From contig JAGWUW010000174.1 of the NCBI GenBank assembly GCA_028868235.1, positions 1-6,075 on the forward strand: a stretch of 6,075 nt of DNA, written 5' to 3'. Shown here in pieces: positions 1 to 6,061 of the stretch. Below the pieces are notes generated by a model that ran no database searches, was not told the origin of the DNA, and saw only the letters and a list, made by a program, of their open reading frames with translations. The position numbers were made by a program, and so were the translations under genes. Position 1 is the first letter of the stretch. Each line of letters starts with the position of its first letter. The DNA comes from Betaproteobacteria bacterium (GTDB lineage Bacteria > Pseudomonadota > Gammaproteobacteria > Burkholderiales > Rhodocyclaceae).

Positions 1-400
1 CAAAACGGGTAGCGATCTGGTCGGCGGACATGCCTTCGTCGTAGAGCTTGCCGAAGGTGACGATTTCGTCGGCCGGGGTCATGTCGAGGCGCTCGAAGTT
101 CTCCGAGAAGGAGATTTCGGTGAGGTTTGCGCCTTCTTCGCGCAGCTTGCATTCGACCGGCCAGTCAGCCGGAAACACGCCGGTTTCGACGTTGTGGAGG
201 ATGGCGCGCAGGCGGCGGCCACCGGCGACGACGGCGTAGTGGCCCTTGGGCTTGGTCAGCGGCTCGACGGTCAGGCCGTTGATGAGGCCGATGGCGGCGA
301 TGTTGGCGGCAAGTTCGCCGATTTCGAGGTTGGCGGTGTCCTTCCGGACGTTGGAGTCAGAAATCCGGAGCTTGTTCGCCGGGACAGTGATGGAGGGCAT
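1..400 (-). CDS. ParB/RepB/Spo0J-family protein, N-terminal part (cut by window edge)
   Basis: The first 133 residues of a ParB-like DNA-binding or partition protein; the frame is open through position 1, so the C-terminus lies outside the window. Translating the minus strand from ATG at 400-398 gives the ParB N-domain motifs in order: NVRKD at 17-21; GLINGLTVEPL at 38-48, matching the 'G-hydrophobic-x-x-P/G-L-x-V' box; YAVVAGGRRLRA at 55-66, matching the GERRxRA box; and ENFERLDMTPADE at 100-112, matching the ENxxRxDLxPxEE box. The start of a helix-turn-helix is visible (FGKLYDEGMSADQIATRF, 116-133). The ATG is preceded by AAGGA at 8 bases. Canonical ParB proteins bind CTP and load on parS sites; here the GERR glutamate is Gly61. 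No ParA is in the window. Long ParB-like proteins (several hundred residues) are common on alphaproteobacterial plasmids, so this may be such a relative, not a classical segregation ParB. The family call is secure, the precise role is not. Confidence 0.9.
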   Translation of the reverse strand, partial: MPSITVPANKLRISDSNVRKDTANLEIGELAANIAAIGLINGLTVEPLTKPKGHYAVVAGGRRLRAILHNVETGVFPADWPVECKLREEGANLTEISFSENFERLDMTPADEIVTFGKLYDEGMSADQIATRF

Positions 401-408
401 GAGGCTTA

Positions 409-413
409 TCCTT
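409..413 (-). promoter_or_regulatory. Ribosome binding site of the ParB-like gene
   Basis: On the minus strand AAGGA (within AAAGGAT) lies 8 bases before the ATG at 400. It supports that ATG as the start, together with the ParB-like sequence beginning directly after it. Confidence 0.75.
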
Positions 414-437
414 TCAGATCAGAAGCGATCAACCAGT

Positions 438-456
438 CCCCTTCCCCCTCCCCTCT
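438..456 (-). repeat. 19-base tract, copy 1 (G-rich in the mRNA)
   Basis: The plus strand reads CCCCTTCCCCCTCCCCTCT, identical to 5146-5164. In the transcript it is a purine run with three G blocks of 4, 5 and 4. It ends 37 bases before the ParB-like start codon, against 35 bases for copy 2. It forms the 3' arm of the 439-479 hairpin. Confidence 0.9.
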
Positions 457-479
457 CTGGTGAGGCGCGGGGCAAAGGG
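439..479 (-). other. Imperfect RNA hairpin upstream of the ParB-like gene
   Basis: Three paired blocks stack around a 6-base loop (456-461): 439-443 with 475-479 (CCCTT/AAGGG), 445-448 with 469-472 (CCCC/GGGG) and 452-455 with 462-465 (CCTC/GAGG), separated by small internal loops. That makes 13 Watson-Crick pairs, mostly G-C. No run of U follows in the transcript, so it is not a textbook intrinsic terminator. Partial termination, RNase processing or protection of the upstream message are possible roles. Confidence 0.6.
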
Positions 480-514
480 TGGATGCAGTACGCAAGGTTG
501 GATTGTGGCGGTGG

Positions 515-889
515 TCAGGCATTCTTTGGTTCGAGCAGCAGAACCAGGATCGAGGGCTTGTCGGGTTCGGCGAGTTGGCGTGAATCGGTCGGATGGTGGC
601 CGCCCTTCCCGATTGTGAAGGTGTCAAAGGTTGGTGTCGGGGTGCCATTTGCAGCCGGGATCGTCGTGCCGCGATCGTGGAACTGGATATCGATGAACTG
701 CGGGGTGCCGCCGGTTTCATAGGGGCCGAAGTAGAAAGTCGTTCGGCGACCGTCGGAGGTCTTTGTGGTGATGGTGAAGCCCCCGTCAGGGATGTCGATG
801 GGCAAGTGCGGGACGGCGTTGAATTGAGCGAAACCGACGGACACGGCGTCGCTACCCGCCATGGGCGGGAGCTGGTGGATCGATGACAT
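515..889 (-). CDS. Hypothetical protein, 124 residues, between helicase and ParB-like genes
   Basis: I do not recognise the family. The ATG at 889 follows the helicase stop codon by 18 bases and has AGGAA at 8 bases, so it is very probably cotranscribed and translated; an internal ATG at residue 10 lacks this support. The protein has no cysteine, no signal peptide and no membrane segment, so a soluble cytoplasmic protein is likely. It is rich in Thr, Pro and Gly, with alternating hydrophobic patterns suggesting beta strands (FTITTKTSDGRRTTFYF, 38-54; PQFIDIQFHDRG, 63-74; TFDTFTIGKGG, 87-97) and a last strand SILVLLLEPK (113-122). A small beta-rich domain is my inference. A function in the DNA-handling group is suggested only by position. 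It is not an antisense shadow: the reading signals and spacing are good and no better frame covers this stretch. Confidence 0.8.
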   Translation of the reverse strand: MSSIHQLPPMAGSDAVSVGFAQFNAVPHLPIDIPDGGFTITTKTSDGRRTTFYFGPYETGGTPQFIDIQFHDRGTTIPAANGTPTPTFDTFTIGKGGHHPTDSRQLAEPDKPSILVLLLEPKNA

Positions 890-897
890 GGGCGAGT

Positions 898-902
898 TTC
901 CT
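898..902 (-). promoter_or_regulatory. Ribosome binding site of the 124-residue gene
   Basis: Minus-strand AGGAA, 8 bases before the ATG at 889, lying within the 18-base gap after the helicase stop codon (910-908). The close spacing suggests translational coupling. Confidence 0.65.
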
Positions 903-907
903 GTCGG

Positions 908-3900
908 TCAGTTGAGATCGATGATGGCCTGAACGATATCTTCGGCCTTGGCGGGATCGAAGAACACGCGGCTGCGGTAGGCAATGATTTCGGTGTAGCA
1001 GCCGAGATTCTTGAGGGCGGGCAGCATGGTGTGCGGATAGGTCGACACTTCGTAGCGCTGCGATCCGTTGACGAGCGATCGTTTGAGTGTGACGTCGTTG
1101 CGGCCCGGGAACGTTACGGGTGAGCCGCGCTGGATCTGGGCGATGATCTGGGAGCCGGAGAGTTTGGGCTGCGCCGCATCCTTGCCGAATTTCTTCAGGA
1201 GGTTGGGTACTTCGCTGGCGTGGATGAGGCGGCCAAGTAGTGTGGTGCCGTCTTCTGCCGCGATTCTCGCGACATCGACGAAATCGATTGGTAGATCATT
1301 CCAGATCGGCAGGAGCAGGCCGGTGGCGAGGTAGATCAGTTCTTCGTCAATCTGGTTGGCGTGTTCGTCGTATTCGTCCTTCCAGAGCTTCTCGAAAACG
1401 TCGCGTGAGACGGGTTTCCAATTCGAAGCCTCGATCTTGTCGTCTGTCAGGTGCTGGTTGCGCAGTGGGTGCATCAGCGTTGACCGGGTGATGAAATCGC
1501 CCTGGTCGGTCAGATAGGGCGCTTGGCGTAGCCGGATTGCGACGCGGTTGGACTTTGTGTTGCGGACTAGCTGTGCGGAGTGGGTGTCGATGATCTCGCT
1601 GGCTCTCGTGAGCGACACGGGACGTTTGCGGCGGGCAATCTTGACGCACTGGAGATGGGTATGGGCGCCGGAAGTCTGGTCGGTGCGCAGGATCACGTCT
1701 TCGATCACTTCGAAGTTGGCAACGGGGATGGTTTCGACGCCGAGATCGAGCGTGCCTGCTTCGCGGGCGGCGTGGATGCGGGCTTCAACGAGTGCGATAA
1801 ATTCGTCGAAGATCGCATTTTGGGTGTCAATCTTGAGCGCGAGGATGCGGTTCAGCCAGCGGGTGATGGGTGGAAGATCTTCGGCGATCGTGCCGTCGTC
1901 TTCGGTGATCTGGAGGCCGGACATCTTTTCGAAGTCGACCAGCGTAGTGGAACGCAGTTTGCCGTCGACCAGCAGCTGATACCAGGCGTGCAAGGCGTTC
2001 TTGGCGTAGGTCGTCTCAAGATTATCGGCCGGATCGAAGAGGTTTTGGCCTCCAGTTTGGCGTTGGCCGCGGGTCAGTGCGCCAAGCGTGTCGAGGCGGC
2101 GGGCGATGGTGCTGGTGAAGCGAAGTTCGCCGCGAACGTCGGTGGTGACCAGGATGAACAGCGGGGCGCTGGCCTGATGGGTTCGGTGGGTGCGGCCAAG
2201 GCCCTGAATTGCGCGGTCGGCCCTCCATCCAGGCTCAGCTAGGTAGTGCGCCCGCTGGTCCTGATTCTTGGCGTTGAGCGAGGCGTGGTAGGATCGGCCG
2301 GTGCCGCCGGCGTCACTGAAGACCAGGATGCGCTTGCGGCCATTCTGGAAGGCTTCGGTTTCGGCGATGTTGGTGGTGGGTGAGCGGCTCTGGATGGTCT
2401 GCGTGCCATTGGGGTGACGAATGAGCCTGCGGCTGCGCCCTGTGATTTCGGCAACGGCGTCGGTGCCGAAGTGCTCTAGGATGGCATCGATCGCGCTCGG
2501 GATCGGTGGCAGGCTGCAGATGGTTTCGAGCAGTTCTTCGCGCATTTGAAGTGCGGCCGGATTGTGAATTGGTCTGCCCTCGCTGTCGTAGAGCGGCATG
2601 GATGATTTCTCACCGGCTTCGTTGATGTACTCGACCATTTGCGTTGTCGGGAAGGCGCGGGTCAGATAGTCGACGACATATTCAAGCGGACTTAGCGAAA
2701 TGTCCGTGTCGGCGGCTTCTTCCGGTGACATGCGGCCGAGGCGGCGGTTGAGGATGGCTTCGGCGGTGGTGACGATCTGGACGACGCAGGACAGACCCTG
2801 GGCAAGCTTTTGCTCCATGTCGGTGATCATGGTCGGCAGCTTCAGGGATAATAACAGCTGTCCGAAGAACCTCTGGCGCGTACTCTCAAATCTGCTGAGT
2901 GCGGAGGCTTTTGCCGCAGAATTGAGCGTGTTGCCTTGGATGTCGTCGACAACGCCGGTCGCTTCAAGGGCGGCCTGGACGTTGTTGTTGATGATCGTCC
3001 ATGCGCCTGAATAGGTGTTGTAGATCTCGATCTGCTCGGGCGTCAACTGGTGCTTCAGTACGTCGTATTCGACGCCTGCGAAGGACAGTGAGCGGGCGGT
3101 GTATTGGCCGAGCGATTTGAGTTCGCGGGCGACCAGTTCCATTGCGGCGATGCCGCCTTCGCGGATCGCGGTGATGAAGGCCTCGCGGCTGTCGAAGGAC
3201 GTGCCAGGCCCCCACAGGCCGAGGCGAACGGCGTAGCCGAGGTTGGCGACGTCGGAAGCGCCGGTCGCGGATGCGTAGATGACGCGGGCGCGTGGCAATG
3301 CGTTCTGAAGTGCAACGCCGGCGTTGCCTTGCTGGGAACCGGAAGTCTTGCCGTGGCTGGTCTGTTTGCCGACGACGCCGCCCATTTCGTGGGCTTCATC
3401 GAAGACAATGACGCCGTCGAAGTCGTCGTTGGCCCATTCGGTGACCTGTCGCAGGCGGGAGGCTTTATCGTTTGAGGATCGCAAGGTGGGATAGGGTACG
3501 AAGATTATTGCTTCGGGGGTGGTGATTGGCTGGTCGATTTTCCAGTTACTGATCGGGATCACGTCAGACGGGAGGCCGCCGAGGTCAGCCCAGTCGCGGC
3601 GGAAATCTTCGATCAGGGTCATGTTCTTGCTGATGAAGATCGCGCGGCGGCGACCGTTGAGCCATTGGTCCATGATGCAGGATGCGACCTGGCGGCCCTT
3701 CCCGGCCCCGGTGCCGTCACCCAGGAAGAAGCCTTTGCGGTAGGCTTGGCCCTCGGGGTCGAGGACCAGCGTGATGCCGTTTTCGGGTTGCCGGAAGCGG
3801 CCTGGCAGATCGAGCGACCATTGGGTGTTCGCGTAAATCAAAGTTTCCAATTGGGCATCGCTGAGGAGGCGTTCGGAGACGATGCGTTCGGGCAGGTTCG

Positions 3901-5110
3901 GTGTGTAGGTCGGAAGCGGCATGGCGACTGAGGCCATGGCGAGAGATTCAACCAGTGCAGTCGGGTGTTCGCCTGCGGCTTCGAATTTGAGCCGCGACGG
4001 CCGGTATGGAATGTAGATGCCCGCCTGGTCACCAAGTGGCGGCGGGGTTTCGAGCTTGGTATAGGCGACGGGCAGGACGTTGTTGCGCTGCGGGGTGCGT
4101 GCTGGCGGGAGTGTCAGGGCTTTTCGAGCGGTTTGGACAGGAGTTGCAGCGGTCCGGATCGGGATGAGGATCTTGCGTTCGCCGAGCTGCTGGCGCGGAG
4201 GGATGGATTTCAGTTCGCGGCTGAGATCGAGCGCGCATTCGCGTTGCATGATGGTCGGGGTGATGTTGCCGGCGGTCTTGTCGATTGCGAAGAGGCGGAC
4301 GGCGATCGAAGTGCCGTGCTTGCGGTAGGCGCCCTCCCCCAGCCTGGCGCTGTAGATCACGCTGCAGTTGGCGAAGGTCTTGGCGTAGATGTCAGCGAGC
4401 TTTGCCGAATTGGTGAACCAGTCCGGCATGATCGCGACAAGGCGGCCGCCGGGCGAAAGGAGCCGTAGCGCCGAGCGAAGGTGGCGCACGGCTGCGTAAG
4501 GGTCATCGCCGATCTTGAGGTCCTTGGAGAACGGCGGGTTCATCAGGATCACGGACGGCCGCAGTGTGGATGCGAGCATCGTGTCGATCTTGGTCGCGTC
4601 GTAGCGGGTGATGGGAAGCTTGGGGAAGGTTTCGCGCAGAGCGCCGTAGCGTGTCGGGTTCAGCTCGTTGAGGTGAACGCTGGCGGCCTTTTTCATTGCC
4701 AGGGCAGCAAGCAGCCCGGTGCCGGCAGAGGGCTCAAACACGGTGTCCTGATCGGTGATGGCCGCGAGCCTGACAGCGAGGTGGGCGATGTCGATTGGCG
4801 TCGAGAAAGCCTGATAGACAATCTGTTCTTCGCTGCGGACGGTGTGCGTTGGCATTCTGGACAGAAATTCGGCCAGCTTGGGGGCGCTGACGTCGGGATG
4901 TTGGGAGAAGTAGCGCGACTGAGCGAGTTCGAGCATGTCGAAGCTGTCGCGCTGGGACCAGGCGCCGGTGGCGTCGGATGTGCCGAATGCGGCTGTCATG
5001 GCGGCGTTGAGGTCGGCGCGGGTGAGTGCGGCATCGAGCGTCAACGTGTCGGAAAGAGCCTTGGCGGCGGCAGCGATTGCCGCAGGCCGGTCGAGGGCGA
5101 TAAGGGTCAT
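908..5110 (-). CDS. DNA methyltransferase fused to strawberry-notch-type SF2 helicase, 1400 residues
   Basis: A two-part protein. Residues ~95-275 form a class I SAM-dependent methyltransferase of the N6-adenine type: motif I FEPSAGTG (125-132), an acidic position after strand 2 (NELNP, 148-152) and the catalytic NPPF (191-194). From ~360 the sequence follows strawberry notch proteins: IYIPYRPS (365-372), HPTALVESLAMASV (382-395), LSDAQLETLIYA (416-427), Walker A GDGTGAGKGR (464-473), DEAH (571-574), SATG (614-617), then the C-terminal helicase half with FSDAGGTGRSYHAS (931-944) and QGLGRTHRTHQ (969-979, motif VI with Arg973 and Arg976). Residues ~1030-1400 match nothing I recognise. All ATPase motifs look intact. 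ATG at 5110 is chosen because AGGAG lies 6 bases upstream; an in-frame TTG at 5131 would add 7 residues but would put that site inside the gene. Expected role: ATP-driven movement on DNA with adenine methylation, as in phage P1 DarB-like antirestriction proteins. The domains are clear; the biological role is inferred. Confidence 0.95.
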   Translation of the reverse strand: MTLIALDRPAAIAAAAKALSDTLTLDAALTRADLNAAMTAAFGTSDATGAWSQRDSFDMLELAQSRYFSQHPDVSAPKLAEFLSRMPTHTVRSEEQIVYQAFSTPIDIAHLAVRLAAITDQDTVFEPSAGTGLLAALAMKKAASVHLNELNPTRYGALRETFPKLPITRYDATKIDTMLASTLRPSVILMNPPFSKDLKIGDDPYAAVRHLRSALRLLSPGGRLVAIMPDWFTNSAKLADIYAKTFANCSVIYSARLGEGAYRKHGTSIAVRLFAIDKTAGNITPTIMQRECALDLSRELKSIPPRQQLGERKILIPIRTAATPVQTARKALTLPPARTPQRNNVLPVAYTKLETPPPLGDQAGIYIPYRPSRLKFEAAGEHPTALVESLAMASVAMPLPTYTPNLPERIVSERLLSDAQLETLIYANTQWSLDLPGRFRQPENGITLVLDPEGQAYRKGFFLGDGTGAGKGRQVASCIMDQWLNGRRRAIFISKNMTLIEDFRRDWADLGGLPSDVIPISNWKIDQPITTPEAIIFVPYPTLRSSNDKASRLRQVTEWANDDFDGVIVFDEAHEMGGVVGKQTSHGKTSGSQQGNAGVALQNALPRARVIYASATGASDVANLGYAVRLGLWGPGTSFDSREAFITAIREGGIAAMELVARELKSLGQYTARSLSFAGVEYDVLKHQLTPEQIEIYNTYSGAWTIINNNVQAALEATGVVDDIQGNTLNSAAKASALSRFESTRQRFFGQLLLSLKLPTMITDMEQKLAQGLSCVVQIVTTAEAILNRRLGRMSPEEAADTDISLSPLEYVVDYLTRAFPTTQMVEYINEAGEKSSMPLYDSEGRPIHNPAALQMREELLETICSLPPIPSAIDAILEHFGTDAVAEITGRSRRLIRHPNGTQTIQSRSPTTNIAETEAFQNGRKRILVFSDAGGTGRSYHASLNAKNQDQRAHYLAEPGWRADRAIQGLGRTHRTHQASAPLFILVTTDVRGELRFTSTIARRLDTLGALTRGQRQTGGQNLFDPADNLETTYAKNALHAWYQLLVDGKLRSTTLVDFEKMSGLQITEDDGTIAEDLPPITRWLNRILALKIDTQNAIFDEFIALVEARIHAAREAGTLDLGVETIPVANFEVIEDVILRTDQTSGAHTHLQCVKIARRKRPVSLTRASEIIDTHSAQLVRNTKSNRVAIRLRQAPYLTDQGDFITRSTLMHPLRNQHLTDDKIEASNWKPVSRDVFEKLWKDEYDEHANQIDEELIYLATGLLLPIWNDLPIDFVDVARIAAEDGTTLLGRLIHASEVPNLLKKFGKDAAQPKLSGSQIIAQIQRGSPVTFPGRNDVTLKRSLVNGSQRYEVSTYPHTMLPALKNLGCYTEIIAYRSRVFFDPAKAEDIVQAIIDLN

Positions 5111-5116
5111 GGGTTG

Positions 5117-5121
5117 CTCCT
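5117..5121 (-). promoter_or_regulatory. Ribosome binding site of the methyltransferase-helicase gene
   Basis: Minus-strand AGGAG with a 6-base spacer (CAACCC) to the ATG at 5110. This decides the start: the alternative in-frame TTG at 5131 lies upstream of the site and has no comparable sequence before it. Confidence 0.85.
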
Positions 5122-5145
5122 GAAGCGCCAAATCAGCGCAAGAAG

Positions 5146-5164
5146 CCCCTTCCCCCTCCCCTCT
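5146..5164 (-). repeat. 19-base tract, copy 2 (G-rich in the mRNA)
   Basis: Identical to 438-456 over all 19 bases. It starts directly after the stop codon of the Toprim gene and ends 35 bases before the start codon of the methyltransferase-helicase gene. The flanks differ between copies 1 and 2, so the identity is confined to the tract. Confidence 0.9.
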
Positions 5165-5180
5165 TTATTGGTGGAGCGGG
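5152..5180 (-). other. Imperfect RNA hairpin over the end of the Toprim gene
   Basis: Nine G-C or A-T pairs: 5152-5154 with 5178-5180, a mismatch at 5155/5177, 5156-5159 with 5173-5176, a bulge at 5172, and 5160-5161 with 5170-5171, around an 8-base loop (5162-5169). The Toprim gene stop codon (5167-5165) lies in the loop. A translating ribosome would melt it, so any effect would depend on translation. No U-run follows, so it is not a standard terminator. Confidence 0.5.
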
Positions 5181-6007
5181 TTCAGGATTTCGGCCCAGTC
5201 ATTGAAGTGCTTCGGGCAGAAGTGTTGGTCCACGATCAACTCGGGTGTTGTGCGTGCGTCGACTGCCGCCTTTGCTAGGGTCAGGCCTTCATGGTCGTTG
5301 TCAGGTAGGATCGTCAGGTGCTTTGTCGCTTGCGGGAGGAGGAAGCCCGCAAAGTTCTTGTCGCCGAAGCAGGTTGCAACGGGATGCGCGGAGATCTGGT
5401 GGAACGCACAGGCGGTTTCGAATCCCTCGGCAACGAACAGGCGGTGCTGCGGATTGTGACGCGGCCAGATGCCGCCGCGCGAATTGCCCAGGATCATCCG
5501 GTCCGTTCTTTCGGCGGTGTCGGGGTCAAGAAACAGGCGCTGGATCGCGCAGAGATTGCCAAGTCGGTAGATGCCGACGAGGAGAGCGGGGAGAAATTGG
5601 ACGTCTTTGCCCTTCCCTTTTGGGCATCGTGGATGAAATCGGGTGTCTGGCGGCAGGAACATGATTTTGCGGACGCTGCGGAGATAGCGTTCGGCAAGTG
5701 TCCCCTCGATCGGCAGGGCCGAGTCCCAGATGCGTTTATATGAGTCGTTGGGGGCTCGTGGTGGGGCGGCCTCGGGGGAGTCGTGGCCGATCGCGCGACC
5801 GAGGATCGAGCGTATGGCGGACATGATGTCTTCGCCGGTGCAGCCGGCAAAGCAGTTGACCAGGATGGTGGTTCGCCCCTGCTTGATGCTGAGGCTTGGG
5901 GTGCTGTCGGCGTGCGCTGGACAGCAGCACATGGCGTAGTTGCCCTGCCAGTTGCCGCCCAGGCGTTTGACGATATCAAGTGTTTGCTGGGTGGGTTTGT
6001 AGTTCAA
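5165..6007 (-). CDS. Toprim-domain, primase-like zinc-finger protein, 280 residues
   Basis: A stand-alone primase-like protein of plasmid/phage type. The N-terminus has a CHC2-like zinc finger with likely ligands Cys29, His32, Cys52 and Cys56 (CPAH ... CFAGC), including the family's DSTPSLSI stretch (34-41); the second pair is C-x3-C where DnaG has C-x2-C. A middle region (~88-185, with AERYLRS at 105-111 and a GGIWP turn at 178-182) resembles the segment preceding Toprim in plasmid primase-like proteins. The Toprim domain spans ~188-275: FVAEGFETA with catalytic Glu194, LPDNDHEG with Asp236 and Asp238, and the closing FNDWAEIL (268-275). No helicase domain is attached. Toprim enzymes of this kind use two metal ions for nucleotidyl transfer; primer synthesis during plasmid replication or transfer is the likely role, but a nuclease-like role cannot be excluded. 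The start is TTG at 6007 with GAGGAG 6 bases upstream. The next gene begins 54 bases downstream, so an operon is likely. Confidence 0.93.
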   Translation of the reverse strand: MNYKPTQQTLDIVKRLGGNWQGNYAMCCCPAHADSTPSLSIKQGRTTILVNCFAGCTGEDIMSAIRSILGRAIGHDSPEAAPPRAPNDSYKRIWDSALPIEGTLAERYLRSVRKIMFLPPDTRFHPRCPKGKGKDVQFLPALLVGIYRLGNLCAIQRLFLDPDTAERTDRMILGNSRGGIWPRHNPQHRLFVAEGFETACAFHQISAHPVATCFGDKNFAGFLLPQATKHLTILPDNDHEGLTLAKAAVDARTTPELIVDQHFCPKHFNDWAEILNPLHQ

Positions 6008-6013
6008 TGCTGG

Positions 6014-6019
6014 CTCCTC
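6014..6019 (-). promoter_or_regulatory. Strong ribosome binding site before a TTG start
   Basis: Minus-strand GAGGAG with a 6-base spacer (CCAGCA) to the TTG at 6007. The quality and spacing are the reason for accepting the rare start codon; no in-frame ATG lies near it. Confidence 0.8.
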
Positions 6020-6033
6020 GGCTCAACGGCCTG

Positions 6034-6050
6034 CCCTCCCCTTCCCTCTC
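6034..6050 (-). repeat. Degenerate third copy of the pyrimidine tract
   Basis: The plus strand reads CCCTCCCCTTCCCTCTC. It shares the CCCCTTCCC core (6038-6046) with the two 19-base copies but not the full sequence. It lies 26 bases before the TTG of the Toprim gene, so three of the four genes have such a tract shortly before the start codon. It could also be chance low-complexity sequence. Confidence 0.45.
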
Positions 6051-6061
6051 GATCTCTCGAT
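6046..6061. repeat. Tandem 8-base direct repeat upstream of the Toprim gene
   Basis: CTCTCGAT occurs twice without spacing (6046-6053 and 6054-6061), partly overlapping the pyrimidine tract. It sits about 40-55 bases before the Toprim start. It could be a small operator, but two short copies are weak evidence. The remaining bases to 6075 show no gene I can support. Confidence 0.6.

Larger units (their letters stand above)
401..514 (-). other. 114-base intergenic spacer with hairpin, before the ParB-like gene
   Basis: The longest gap between genes. It holds the 19-base tract at 438-456, the hairpin at 439-479 and the ribosome binding site at 409-413. I see no convincing promoter and no open frame with its own ribosome binding site. 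Its length would allow a separate promoter or processing site for the ParB-like gene, but nothing in the bases proves one. Confidence 0.6.

Noticed and set aside
438..456. Canonical four-run G-quadruplex in the transcript
   Set aside because: Only three runs of four or more G are present in the tract; a two-layer form remains possible but cannot be claimed from sequence.
439..479. Intrinsic transcription terminator before the ParB-like gene
   Set aside because: The stem is strong but no U-run follows on the transcribed side; recorded as a hairpin of unknown function.
406..984. A 192-residue minus-strand frame overlapping the 124-residue gene, the end of the helicase gene and the hairpin
   Set aside because: Its Ser/Pro/Arg-rich composition is typical of a shifted reading frame, and it would overlap two better-supported genes.
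1580..2242. A 220-residue plus-strand open frame opposite the helicase C-terminal half
   Set aside because: The antisense strand carries motif VI of the helicase here; the plus-strand product has no motif and no good ribosome binding site was seen.
5111..5131. TTG at 5131 as start of the methyltransferase-helicase gene
   Set aside because: The ATG at 5110 has AGGAG at 6 bases. Starting at the TTG would place that site within the coding sequence and adds only 7 unremarkable residues.
4481..5278. A long plus-strand open frame (265 residues) opposite the methyltransferase-encoding end and the Toprim gene
   Set aside because: It is antisense to two genes with clear family motifs, its translation is Gly/Val/Cys-rich with no recognisable domain, and GC-rich DNA routinely gives such frames.
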